Below, in pieces: positions 30,643 to 42,170 of a stretch of 64,000 nt of DNA. A program made the position numbers and the translations under genes. Numbering within the stretch: position 1 is the stretch's first letter; every line of letters starts with the position of its first letter. Under the pieces are notes generated by a model. It was not told the DNA's origin, did not search any database, and worked only from the letters and a program-made list of their open reading frames with translations. Source of the stretch: Chaetoceros tenuissimus (taxonomy: Eukaryota > Bacillariophyta > Thalassiosirophyceae > Chaetocerotales > Chaetocerotaceae); NCBI GenBank assembly GCA_021927905.1, contig BLLK01000022.1:3618819-3682818 (forward strand), in the 5' to 3' direction.

Positions 30643-33600
30643 ATGTCATCTGTTGCCTATTCAGAGCTCAAAAGAGCAGCTAAGTCTCTTCTTGATCAAA
30701 ACCTAGAACCGACTTTGGAAGCATTTCAACATTACTTTCCACATGTTGTCAAGGACGATCTACAGTATGCATCTGTTAAAAATGAAGTGGATTGGTTCAA
30801 ATGCAAACACCTAGTAAGACAGCGGGAGAAAGGTGTTGATGTAGCTTTGGTTCCTTTTCAAAGGCCAAAAACTGATACAGCTATTCGCAAGAAATCTAGG
30901 AAAAGAGCAGCTCATCGTGTGATTCCATCATTGAGAAATGAAGATGCATCCTTGACCTCACTTAACAGTTGTAGTGCTATCGGTTCCAAACACAATCAGG
31001 AACTAGATAATGCCAATGCGCCATTAGAAGGAAAGAGCAGAGAATGCAATATTTCCCCGCTTCCTAAGAAGCAGAAGAATGTGTCCATTTCACAAGAAGA
31101 GCATAATGATGATGAAGAATCACCACTTGAAACAAGAACAACATCGGAAGATACATGTGATAACTCTTTAGTCGTCAAAAAAGGGCAATCCAATGTTTCT
31201 CTTGGTACTTCCACCGAATCAAATTTAGACGAGACGATCAAACTCCGTGCTAAACGCTCAAAACCTCGAATGGAAGAAAAAAATCTGAGTCCACCTCCTT
31301 TTAGTAAATCTATTTTGAATATACAAGAATCGACAAGCGAAGCTTCTCCTCCAACTTTAAACAGTCATACAGATGATAATTCATCATCAGATAAAGCTGG
31401 TGCAACGGATGATACTGATAAGAGAGTAAATATTCATACAGACTGCAATGTACTTGCAACTGCAGCAACAGAGAAAAACCATTCTCCAGATGCCATCGAA
31501 GAGACCAGAGAAGATTTGTTGGACTCCTCGTTTCGACACGACCAGAACAATACCTACTCAACCGCTTCAACAAATGAATCTGAGACACGATTAGACTCTA
31601 TGACCAACGAATTCATGACATGCTTTGGATTTGAAGAAAATAACAACTTGAATGCTAGTTCAGCTTGTCAATACGAGTCTGCTACGAACATTTTGCCAGT
31701 AAGTTTATGCTTTGATCTACATAATTTTTGATTTCAAATCACTACAAGAACTAAATTTTATAATGTTCCGATTAGAGTGATGACATGTCGGATGAATTGG
31801 AGATTGGACCTTTACCCAGCTTTGATGAATCTAGTGACACTGTTGTAGATGATAGTTCGGGTCTTGTACATCGTCATTACACTAGTCTAGACGTTACAAC
31901 TATGAGTGCTACTAGTTCTAGAGCATCCACGGAAGCAAATGTTAATACTTCCATCATTGCTGAGACTCCTGTCTTGAATGAATTGGATGATCCTTTAATG
32001 CAATTGATGCAAGGTGTAGATGATTCTATGGCAAATGCTTCATTGGAATCCCACAACAGCTTAGAAACGACTAGTATCACTACTAATCCGGAGATTGCCA
32101 ACACTTCCCTTAACACAACAGCCCATCCTCGTGAAGAAGTCAATATTACTGAGAAAAAAACAGTTGCAAATTCTCAAAAAGCAAAAGATGATGAGACTAA
32201 TCTGACTTTGGTGCAAGCTCAAGTAGGTGACTTTGCTGCTACAACTACAACAAATGAGAGGGATGTTGAAAAGGAAACGAATACCGAAAGTAAGTCTGGT
32301 TCGATGATGTCAACTGCAACCAACAACACTGTGAATATGGATGGGGATCAACCCTTTGAGGCACCTGTACGTTTTCTCAAACGTAATGATGCAAAGGCAT
32401 TTGAAAAGGTCAAGAATATAATTCAAGCAATGGTGGATGAAGGTATCGAACACACAGGAATAGAGTTCCGCAAAAAGTATCCATCAATGACAAGTAAATA
32501 CGAGAGATCAACTTTGTCAGTTGCAATTCGCAATTTTACTCGCCAAAAAGAACAGCAATTGGAAAAGCAGCGCAACCAAAAGATTAGAAGAGAAATGATA
32601 AACAATTCTCAAACGCATCCACAGATGCACCAGGATTATTTTTCGCCTCACATGCATGCATTCCACCAACATTCTGCTATGGACCCTACATATATGTACA
32701 ATCAAACAGCACCAATTGATCCTAGGACAAATATACTTCCTGGACCTGTAGGTTTCGGTCATCCTCCGCGTGTTTACAATGGTGACTATGGGTACACAAT
32801 GCCTCATGCATTTCCTGGTCCTGTAGGCTTCGATCCTCCTCCATATGTTTACAATAGTGACTATCGGTACACAATGCCTCGTGCGCATATGGATAGCGCA
32901 AATGATGTTTCTAAGCCATCCAAGATGAGGTATGAAGTAACAGAAGGACAAAATAATTACTCTCATAATGAGAGTAATATTCAAGAGTATGTAGAAAGTC
33001 GACAGATTAGTAATAAGCCTCTCAATGTAAAAGGATCTCAACATGACGAAAAGGATGTATGCAATAGTGACAATAATTGCTCTCCTAATGAGAATAATAC
33101 TGAAGAGTATGCAGAAAGTCTGCAGATTAGCAATGAGCCTCTCAATACAAAAGGTTCTCAACATGACGAGAAGGACGTATACAGTAGCGATGAGAGCTTA
33201 GACGACGACACCATAATCGATGTTATTCGAACAGCTGATCCCTATGGGGAGAAGTATGAGGCACAGGAGAAACATAAGGAGGTTGAGGCTCTTCTTACAG
33301 ACTCTGTCGAGTCTAACCTCGGTCAAGAAGTAACTAACAACGATGAACAACATCGCAGCGTTACTATTCATGAAATTACTAAGGATGGAGGGAAAGGAAA
33401 GCGTATTGCTCACGATGATGGAAATGAACAATCGAGTTCTAATGATAGAGACGATCACCTTGATAAAGAGATATCATCCAAATCTCCTCGAGACGGAGTG
33501 AACACTTCTGATTCCACGAAGCCAAGAACAAGCATCGATAGTGCGCTTACGGAGATGCCCTCTAAGGAAATTGCTTGTGAAGAGACCAATGATGATGAAG

Positions 33601-34574
33601 CTCATTTGCAGCACTTAGAAGCCAACATTGATCATGCAATGGTCGATGAGAGTGTTGAAACTTCAGCAGGAAAGTTTTCGGAAAATGCTGTGGAGGTTGG
33701 AGAAAAGAATGAAGTAGTTTGTCTTGATAATGAAACTAGTTCTAATCAAAGTGAGAATCACACCCGCAAGAACATAGAATCATTTATTATGAAGTCCGGA
33801 GGGAAGACAAGCAGTGATCGAGACCAAAAATCAACCGATATTGATCAACAATACAATGGTTGTGTAGATGATATTGCTAGACAGAGCGAGATAATTTTCC
33901 TTGGTGACGATGATGATGATGATGATGATGATCAAGAATCTACTAGCCAACGAGATAAAGATGCTAATTTCGAAATTGAAGAATCCACCACTTCTGGAAG
34001 TAAGAAAGACTCTATTTTTTGTGAGAGTGACTCAGACTCTGAAGTATCCATCATCCGCAAAGTTATAGACTTGGACACTGCTACTGGAAGTAAGAAAGAC
34101 TCTATTTTTGTTGACAGTGACTCTGAAGAATCTACCTTCAACCAAGACAAAGATGATGATTTCGGAAATAAAGAACCTCACGAAATTGCTACTGGAAGTA
34201 AGAATAGGACAAACAATGAAGATTCTACACAGTCAACAGGTTACCCAAACTCGACGCATCAATGTACGTCAAAGGAATCAAATACTGGTGAAACTGCAGC
34301 AACCGTACAGAGGAAGGTCTTTGACGAGTTGCTCAAACGCAAGGCAATATCACTAGCAGATTTGATCTTTGAAATCATAGCACTCAGTAGCAACTGGTTA
34401 GAATGTCAAGAGTACGCTGAGAAGCTCATCAAGCTTGGATTTTACGATGAAAAGATGATGAAGGACTTTTGCAAAGTAGAGATTGTTGATTCCAAGCAAT
34501 TCGCATCGTTTATGAAAGTGGAACATCGTTTAGCTTTGAAGAAATGGGTGCTAGAGAATGGGACATACAAGTGA
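30643..34574 (+). CDS. gene A: large acidic repeat protein, tandem paralogue
   Basis: Exons 30643-31698 and 31776-34574, a 77-bp phase-0 intron, 1284 aa. The N-terminal domain (about 1-90: SSVAYSELKRAAKSLLD, FQHYFPHVVKDDL, VDWFKCKH) is paralogous to gene B. A long Ser/Thr/Asn/Asp-rich, probably disordered region follows. A single copy of the module that gene B has multiplied lies near nt 32370-32560 (FLKRNDAKAFEKVKNIIQA, FRKKYPSMTSKYERSTLS). Small internal tandem repeats (periods 75 and 120 bp) and a nine-Asp run come next. A SAM-like helical C-terminus (LECQEYAEKLIKLGFYD, KQFASFMKVEHRLALKKW) ends the protein. There is no signal peptide. Function is unknown; a scaffold or chromatin-associated role is only a guess. 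Confidence 0.8.
32745..32894 (+). repeat. 75-bp tandem duplication in gene A
   Basis: Two adjacent copies of a 75-bp unit (25 aa) beginning CCTGTAGG at 32745 and 32820. Each encodes a Pro/Tyr-rich stretch with VYN and YTMP. In-frame expansion. Confidence 0.6.
32951..33190 (+). repeat. 120-bp tandem duplication in gene A
   Basis: Two copies of a 120-bp (40-aa) unit with aligned AATAATT starts at about 32951 and 33071, both coding for EYxESxQISNxPLN and KGSQHDEKDV. They remain clearly alignable but are diverged at many positions. Confidence 0.65.
33906..33932 (+). repeat. GAT trinucleotide run (poly-Asp)
   Basis: GAC followed by eight GAT codons, giving nine Asp residues within gene A. Confidence 0.8.
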
Positions 34575-34882
34575 GCGCACCCTTTATTTCTTATCATAGA
34601 AAGTTAGAAGATAATTGTGATACGGTAAAAGGAGACCATATCATAGCTTAGGTTTTTTACACTTCTACCTCATAGGCATATTCTATGCAACTACAACTGG
34701 TTCTTATAAAAAATCTTATATTTATTTACTCTAATTCTTTTGATAAGAATGATCTGCGTATTCCAATGCCATACCTATAGTGTCCAATGCGAATGTTCCA
34801 ATGATTCTAAAACTCTTCCATAAGTTATGTACACCCATTTGCATTAGCCTCCATCCTTTCGTTATTATGTTAGCTGCAATGC

Positions 34883-34904
34883 ATATATATATATATATAT
34901 ATAT
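34883..34904. repeat. AT dinucleotide microsatellite
   Basis: Eleven AT units in the spacer between gene A and gene B. Confidence 0.85.
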
Positions 34905-35226
34905 TTATAATAAATATTTTATTCTAGACTATGTACAATCAAGATCGTCCGATAGATTCTCTTTTTGTTACAATTTCTCATTTTGAAATTTTTAATAAAA
35001 AAAGCAATTCCTTTGAAAGAGGCCTTTTGACATTTCATGACGTCATCACCATCTGTTCTCTTGTCTATTCCATTCTCAGCAAAAGATTTCCACACAGCGA
35101 CAATAATGAAGCAACTCAACTCCTCCTATCTCAACTTCACAATAGCATACCTTACCATCAGTCTAGCCAGAATATTTCCCAGTACACAAATAGGATAGAA
35201 TTATATTTGAGTCATTAGTATTTGAG

Positions 35227-35343
35227 GAAGCGAGGACGGCAGCAGTGAACAAGCAAGTCATACAAGTTCTTACTTACATAGATTGCATCCATCAAAACAT
35301 ACCTCGTCATTGATAATCTTCATAAATAGGAATTACCTGAATC
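35227..35343 (+). promoter_or_regulatory. duplicated leader upstream of gene B
   Basis: Gapless counterpart of 30526-30642, about 94 percent identical by eye, ending at the ATG of gene B. Probable 5' UTR and core promoter retained since the gene duplication, or homogenised by conversion. Confidence 0.65.
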
Positions 35344-38300
35344 ATGTCATCAGTTGCCTATTTAGAGCTCAAAAGAGCAACTCAGTCTCTTCTTGATCGA
35401 AACCTAGAACCGACTTTGGAAGCATTTCAACATTACTTTCCACATATTGTCAAGGACGAGCTACATTATGCATCCATTGCCGACCTCGTGGATTGGCTGA
35501 AGCACAAATACATAGAAGAGCAGCGGCAGATGGGCATCGAAGTGGCTTTGGTTCCTTTTCAAAGATCAGAAACTGATACAGCTATTCGCAAGAAATCTAG
35601 GAAAAGAGCAGCTAACCGTGTGAGTCTATCACCGAGAAATGAAGATACATCCAATGACTCACGTCGAGGATGCAATGACAACGGAGAGAGACGAGCTATG
35701 GAAGTAGTTTTAGGATTTGCACATGAAGGGGAATGTGATAGAGAGTGTATAGCTATGGAAGAGAGCAAGAGCGCTTGTGAAATTCTTACTGCTGGTAACA
35801 ATAGAAAGATGAGAAAGATTTCGCTTGATTCTTCAACTGGCACCTTTCCTACACATGAATCCACTGAAGAAATACATATTGCGTCAAACAAAGCAGGTGA
35901 TGAAAAATTATCAAGTGAATCTAGGGGAAATGATTCTAATAAAGTACTCGATGCTACTGTGTCTATTTTACCGATCGAGAAGAGAGAAACTCACATGATT
36001 GCCAGCAACTCTACTGATCCATTGGATGAATCAGTTGAAGTGGCAGCAAATAATTTAGGAATACAAAACAGTGCACAGTCTCAAGGAAAATTTAGTGCAG
36101 AAGTAGATACAATTCTGTTTCCTTTCTCTGTTGAGCAAAGAAATAACAAGACACTTCGTGGCACCCTGACGGTATCTCCGAATGATCCAGAGGCGGAAAA
36201 TGGGGTTTGTCCAGTAACACCAGCAGATGATGAGTCATCGCTAGGTTCCAGGAGAGTTCAAGCTGCGGACACGCAAGATGAGTCTGTCAAGAAAAGAAAA
36301 GGTGAAGAGGTTAGTAATAGTGCTGATGCTGAACTTGCACAGGATCAACAGTTACGCAAGAAGACCAAACTTCGTATCAAGATTTCAAAACCTCACATGA
36401 AGAAAAAACAGTTCGATAAAGTTTCTGCCGACAATTCTAATGTGAATATGGAAGCACCTGTTAAGGAAGGCCCTTCTGGTATTTCAAATGATTGCGTAGA
36501 TATAATTGCAGAGTTGAAATCAACAAGCAGAGGAAGCATCTATTCTCAAAATACTACTGAAATGGCCAACGATGATTTATTAGACCCTTCAATTCTACTG
36601 AGAAAGGAAAGCGCACAATCTACTTTAGGCACAAACGATTCTGATGAACAATTAGGCACTTTGATCAACAATCCAATGCTACATTCCGAAAAGGATGAAG
36701 AAAGAAATACGATTACTGGCTCAAATCAACAGCAAAAGTCTGCAAGCAGCATTTCAAATGTAAGTACATAAGGTTTTGATCACTGGTACACATCTTTGCA
36801 AGCTCTTAATCTGACCAGCCTTTATTGTTCTAATACTATTATCACTATAAATGACTTTAATCTTCCAAAGTCTCCACACAGCGAGTTATCATTCAAACCT
36901 ATCCATTTCAAAAAAGCAAATGATAGAGAAGGATATTTGAAAGTCAAGGAGATTATTCAAGGAATGATGGATGAAGGAATCCAACGCCCAGCTAGCGAGT
37001 TCTACGAAAAGTATCCAGAGCTGTCAAGCAAGTATGAGAAAGGCAGTCTATCAAAAGGAATTGCTGAAATCGTTCGTAGCTGCAAGACCAAGAAAGTAGC
37101 CGCGGAATGGAAAGAACAGTCAATATCACATCCTCAACATGAAGCAAAAGGGAGGCCTCTTATTCCTTTCACGAAAGTAAATGACGAAGAAGGATACATG
37201 AAGGTCAAGGAGATTATTCAAGGAATGATTGATGAAGGCATCCAACACCCAGCTAGCAAGTTCTACGAGAGGTATCCAGAGCTGACAAGCAAGTATGAAA
37301 AAAGAAGTTTTTCACATGGAATTGCTAAAATCGTTGGTACATGCAAGGCTAAGAAAGCAGCCAAGGACTGGAAAGAACAGTCAATATCACATCCTCATGA
37401 CGAAGCAAAAAATAGGCTTCCTATCCCTTTCATGAAAGCAAACGACGAAGAAGGATACTTGAAGGTCAAGAAGATCGTTGAAGGATTGATTGATGAAGGA
37501 AACCAACACCCAGCTAGCGAGTTCTACGAAAAGCATCCAGAGCTGACAAGCAAGTATGAGAAAAGCAGTCTCTCGAATGGAATTTCTAATTTTTCTAGGA
37601 GATACAAGGCTGAGAAGAATGCTTCAGTAGGAAATAAAGAATCGACTTCAACTGCTCAGGACGACGCCTCCAAAGATCTGCAAATTGAGGATTCATTGGA
37701 GGCATGTCAAGATACAGGTACTTTGCACGTCGAGTTGCCTGTCAAGCCTATCCATTTAAAAAAAACAAATGATAGAGAAGGATACTTGAAGGTCAAGGAG
37801 ATTATTGAAGGAATGGTTGATGGAGGAATCCAACACCCAGCTAGCGAGTTCTACGAGAGGTATCCAGAGCTGGCAAGGAAGTATGAGAAAAGCAGTCTAT
37901 CAAAGGCAATTTCTAGTTTTTCTAGTAATTACAAGGCTAAGAAGGATGCTTTAGCAGGAAGTAAGAATTTGACTTCAACTGCTCAGGACGACGCCTCTAT
38001 ACATCCGCATATTGATGATACATTGAAGGCATGTAAGGACAATGACACCATGCATGTCGAGTTGCCCTTCAAGCCTATCCCTTTCAAAAAGGCAAATGAC
38101 ATAGACGGCTTCGTGAAGGTCAAGGAGATTATTGAAGGAATGATTGATAAAGGAATCCAACACCCATCTAGCAAATTCTACGAGAAGTATCCAGAGCTGA
38201 CAAGCAAGTATGAGAAAAGCAGTTTATCAATGGCAATTTCTAGTTTTTCTAGGAGATACAAGACTGAGAAGGATGCTTTAGCAGGAAATAAATATTTGAC

Positions 38301-41300
38301 TTCCACTGCTCAGGACGACGACACCTCTAAACATCCGCATATTGAGGATTCGTTGGAAGCATGTCAAGGTAATGATACTTTACACAGTGAGTTGCCATTC
38401 AAACCTATCCATTTCAAAAAAGCAAACGACAAAGAAGGATACTTGAAGGTCAAGGAGATCATTGAAGGAATGGTCGATGATGGAGTCCAAAATCCAGCTA
38501 GCGAGTTCTATGAAAAGTATCCAGAGCTGACAAGCAAGTATGAGAAAAGCAGTCTATCAGTAGGAATTGGTAGTTTTATTCATGCTAAGAAAACAGCCAA
38601 TTCGCATATTGAGGAATCATTGAAGGCAGGTCAAGATAATGATACTATGCATGTTGAGTTGCCCGTCACGCCTATTCATTTTACGAAAGCAAATGACGAA
38701 GAAGGATACATGAAAGTCAAGGAGATTATTCAAGAAATGATGGATGAAGGAATCCAACGCCCAGCTAGCAAATTCTATGAAAAGTATCCAGAGCTGTCAA
38801 GCAAGTATGAGAAAAGTAGTCTTGTAGTAGTAATTGCTAAATTCGTTCGTAGCTACAAGACCAAGAAAGCAGCCGCGGAATGGAAAGAACAGTCAATATC
38901 ACATCCTCAACATGAAGCAAAAAATAGGCTTCCTATCCCTTTCACGAAAGTAAATGACGAAGAAGGTTTCATGAAGGTCAAGGAGATTATTCAAGGAATG
39001 ATTGATGAAGGAATCCAACACCCAGCTAGCAAGTTCTACGAGAGGTATCCAGAGCTGTCAAGCAAGTATGAAAAAAGAAGTTTTTCACATGGAATTTCTA
39101 GTTTTTCTAGTAATTACAAGGCTAAGAAGAAGGCTTCAGTAGGTAATGAATATTTGACTTCCACTGCTCAGGACGACGACGCCTCTAATCATCTGCATAT
39201 TGAGGATTCATTGAAGGCAGGTCAAGATAATGATACTATGTCTGTCGAGTTGCCTGTCAAGCCTATCCATTTCAAAAAGGCAAATGACGAAGAAGGTTTC
39301 ATGAAGGTCAAGGAGATTATTGAAGGAATGATTAATGAAGGAATCCAATACCCAGCTAGCGAGTTCTACAAGAAATATCCAGAGCTGACAAGCAAGTATG
39401 AAAAAAGCAGTTTATCAATGGCAATTTCTCATTTTTCTACTAATTACAAGGCTAAGAAGGATGCTTTAGCAGGAAATAAATATTTGACTTCCACTGCTCA
39501 GGACGACGATGCCTCTAAACATCTGCACATTGAGGATTCATTGAAGGCAGGTCAAGATACAGGTACCATGCATGCCAAGTTGCCTGTCAAGCCTATCCAT
39601 TTCAAAAAAGCAAACGACGAAGAAGGTTTCATGAAGGTCAAGGAGATTATTGAAGGAATGATTGATGAAGGAATCCAATACCCAGCTAGCGAGTTCTACA
39701 AGAGGTATCCAGAGCTGTCAAGCAAGTATGACAGAAGCAGTCTATCATCTGGAATTTCTCATTTTTCTACTAATTACAGGGCTAAGAAGTATGCTTTAGC
39801 AGGAAATAAATATTTGACTTCCACTGCTCAGGACGACGATGCCTCTAAACATCCGCATATTGAGGATTCATTGAAGGCAAGTCAAGATACAGGTACCATG
39901 CATGCCAAGTTGCCTGTCAAGCCTATCCATTTCAAAAAAGCAAACGACGAAGAAGGTTTCATGAAGGTCAAGGAGATTATTGAAGGAATGATTAATGAAG
40001 GAATCCAATACCCAGCTAGCGAGTTCTACAAGAGGTATCCAGAGCTGTCAAGCAAGTATGACAGAAGCAGTCTATCATCTGGAATTTCTCATTTTTCTAC
40101 TAATTACAGGGCTAAGAAGTATGCTTTAGCAGGGAATAAATATTTGACTTCCACTGCTCAGGACGACGATGCCTCTAAACATCCGCATATTGAGGTAAAA
40201 TATGCCACTCTTCAAGATGAAGCTGAAACACAATTTCCATGTGATGCGGAAGTCGGTAAAGCTAACGTCTCCGAAAATATGTCGCCACTCAAACAAGCCA
40301 AATCTCTAGCTGCACCAGTAGACACGGACATTCAACCCAGGCTTAACCTACAAAATGTAGAAATTGACCTAGATGACCCTGCTGTCCTTGCCCAATTCGT
40401 GGGGGAATCTGAACTTTTGGATGCAAATGACAGACAATATATTCCAGATTACATCTTTTTGAGTATGGCCCAACTCAAATCATGCTACGTCACACCACTG
40501 GATAGAAGTAATGGAGCTTACAAATCTCGTCAAATTGGATTCAAGGGAATGTGCTGCAAACATTGTGGGGGAGAGCCGGGTTTTGGAAGATACTTTCCTG
40601 AAACACTCAGAAGTTTGTCACAGACTACCACCTCTCAGACCATTGTCAAGCATATTGCGTACAAGTGCCGAAAGGTTCCCAAGAAGATCCAAAATAGTGT
40701 CAGAGTTTTGAAAGAGCTTCAAGAAAGAAAGGATGAACTTGCCAAACAGAATCAGAGATCTAGATCTGAAGAGAGACCAAGGGGCTCGAAAAAGGTGTTC
40801 TTTCAGAGATTGTGGAGTAGATTACATGAAGAGCAGACTGTCAGTGGACATGGACATGCTTTTGACATTACAGGGGAGAACAAGAAACCACAGGGGATGG
40901 CGCACTGTGCAAAGAAATCTATTGAAGAGCAAGACGCCATTGTCAGCATGATGAAACTTGCAACAACAACAACCACCGCCAATTCGCCTCAACGGCTAAA
41001 CAGCACTTCTACTGCTCTAATGAATGCAAGGAATGTTCAAGGAGACGCAACATCTTCGCGTAATTCAACAAATATAGAGCAGATCTTCAAGCCAATCCAC
41101 TTCAACAAAGCAAATGATGAAGTAGGGTTTCTAAAGGTCAAGGATAATATTCATGGTATGATGGATGAAGGAGTAGAAGATCCCCAGAAGGAATTCTTCC
41201 AAAAGCACCCATCTTTAGCAAACAAGCACGAGAAAAATAGTATGCTTCATGTCAAGGCTAAGAATGGACTTGAGAACTATTGTTACTCACTCAAGACATC

Positions 41301-41850
41301 CATCTCTTCCCCAGAGGTTGAAGGAAAGATCCCAGCTGATGACAAGACCAAGCTTGAGGGAGCTATCGAGGAGACTCTTCAGTGGCTTGACTCCAATCTT
41401 TCTGCAGAGAAGGAAGAGTTCGAGGAGAAACAGAAGGCACTTGAAGCAATAGCTGCACCATTGTTGGAATATTTGAAAGCGTCAGAGACTGAAAAGAGCG
41501 TTGACAATGAAGAACCAAAGTCCACGAATCAATGTATTGATAAAATTGCAGCATCAGAACAGAGCAAGCCTATCCAAATCACCGAGCTCAATAAGTTCCT
41601 CGAGGATAAAGCAACATCACTAGCAGAATGGATCTTTATTGAAATCATCAAATTCAATTCTGCAAATGTCATGTTAGAGTGCAAAGAGTACGCTGAAGAG
41701 CTCATCAAGCTTGGATTTTACGACAAAGAGATGATGAAGAACTTTTGCACAGTGGACATTGTTGATTCAGAAGACTTTACATCATTTATGAAATTGGCGC
41801 ATCGTCTGTCTTTGAAGAAATGGTTGTTGGAGCATGGGGCATCCAAATGA
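35344..41850 (+). CDS. gene B: giant modular repeat protein with captured HSP70 segment
   Basis: Exons 35344-36759 and 36871-41850, a 111-bp phase-0 intron, 2131 aa. The AG at 36870 is the only acceptor of those nearby that keeps the frame. Domains: an N-terminal paralogue domain shared with gene A (about 1-100); a disordered acidic region; eleven tandem modules (about 480-1580; consensus KANDEEGFMKVKEIIEGM, PASEFY, YPELSSKY); and a Cys-rich GRYFP domain (about 1640-1760; CCKHCGGEPGFGRYFPETL) with following SLSQTTTSQTIVKHI. A broken twelfth module (about 1878-1933) runs into an HSP70 lid segment (about 1934-2000). A SAM-like C-terminus (about 2045-2131) ends the protein. There is no signal peptide. 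Function is unknown. The modules resemble a DNA- or protein-binding helical repeat only by inference. Confidence 0.82.
36892..40196 (+). repeat. eleven tandem ~265-330-bp coding modules
   Basis: Units run from 36892 to about 40196. Each codes for a conserved ~55-aa core (IPF or IHF, KANDxEGxxKVKEII, PASxFYxxYPEL, SKYxxSSLS) plus a linker. Units 1-2 and 7-8 share a WKEQSISHP linker. Units 3-5 and 8-11 share a TSTAQDD linker. Units 9, 10 and 11 repeat at exactly 330 bp, and 10 and 11 are almost identical, so the expansion is recent. Gene A has one diverged copy. Confidence 0.88.
40440..40720 (+). other. Cys-rich GRYFP domain within gene B
   Basis: Encodes a domain with DYIFLSMAQL, then CCKHCGGEPGFGRYFPETL, SLSQTTTSQTIVKHI and KCRKVP. 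I recognise similar sequence as recurrent in diatom predicted proteins, where it is unnamed. The Cys/His spacing (Cys1700, Cys1701, His1703 and Cys1704 region, plus a later Cys) suggests zinc binding. It is absent from gene A. Confidence 0.6.
41256..41454 (+). repeat. in-frame copy of HSP70 lid-coding sequence
   Basis: Aligns without gaps to 29509-29707 of HSP70 (offset 11747 bp) with fewer than ten mismatches in 199 bp. Most are synonymous or cluster at the ends. It is in the same frame as HSP70 and codes for residues 540-606 of that protein (helical lid). It begins within module twelve of gene B, right after KHEKNSMLHV. Confidence 0.93.
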
Positions 41851-42170
41851 GAAATCCATTTATATGAATTCTGAGGGGGAAATCAGAATTCAAATACTGT
41901 CAAAATCTAAATATGTAAAATAAGTACCAAATTGATGTAAAGCTTCTTTTTTGACACATGTCTAAATGTCTTGTGACATCTCAACAAAGTGGAGAGTCGA
42001 GAGTGGAGGAGAGAACGAAGATAGATGAAGATGCGAGACACCGATACACCGTACCTTAGATAAAATACTGAACATCAGAGTAAAGAATAATGTACTAAGC
42101 AATCTAATACCATAGAGAAACTAATCCACACCTCTACCTTAACTTTACCCAAAACACCAACGGCTCAAGA
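41851..42170. other. intergenic, no gene recognised
   Basis: About 320 bp between gene B and the lipase gene. AT-rich, with nothing specific. Confidence 0.45.

Larger units (their letters stand above)
34575..35343. other. intergenic between paralogues A and B
   Basis: About 770 bp. AT-rich, containing an AT microsatellite (34883-34904) and, at its right end, the conserved 117-bp leader. The left 650 bp shows no gene. Confidence 0.5.

Noticed and set aside
32517-33164. 215-aa minus-strand frame inside gene A
   Set aside because: Antisense shadow of gene A repeats; Ile/Arg-rich with no recognisable domain.
36892-40196. CRISPR-like array
   Set aside because: Units are 265-330 bp, entirely coding and in frame, in a eukaryotic gene.
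41256-41454. HSP70 segment as an assembly mis-join
   Set aside because: It carries its own substitutions, keeps the frame on both sides and lies within a diverged twelfth repeat, so a simple mis-join is unlikely; long reads would settle it.
36871-41850. Gene B as a transposon or retroelement
   Set aside because: No transposase, integrase or reverse transcriptase motifs, no terminal repeats, and it shares gene structure and leader with gene A.
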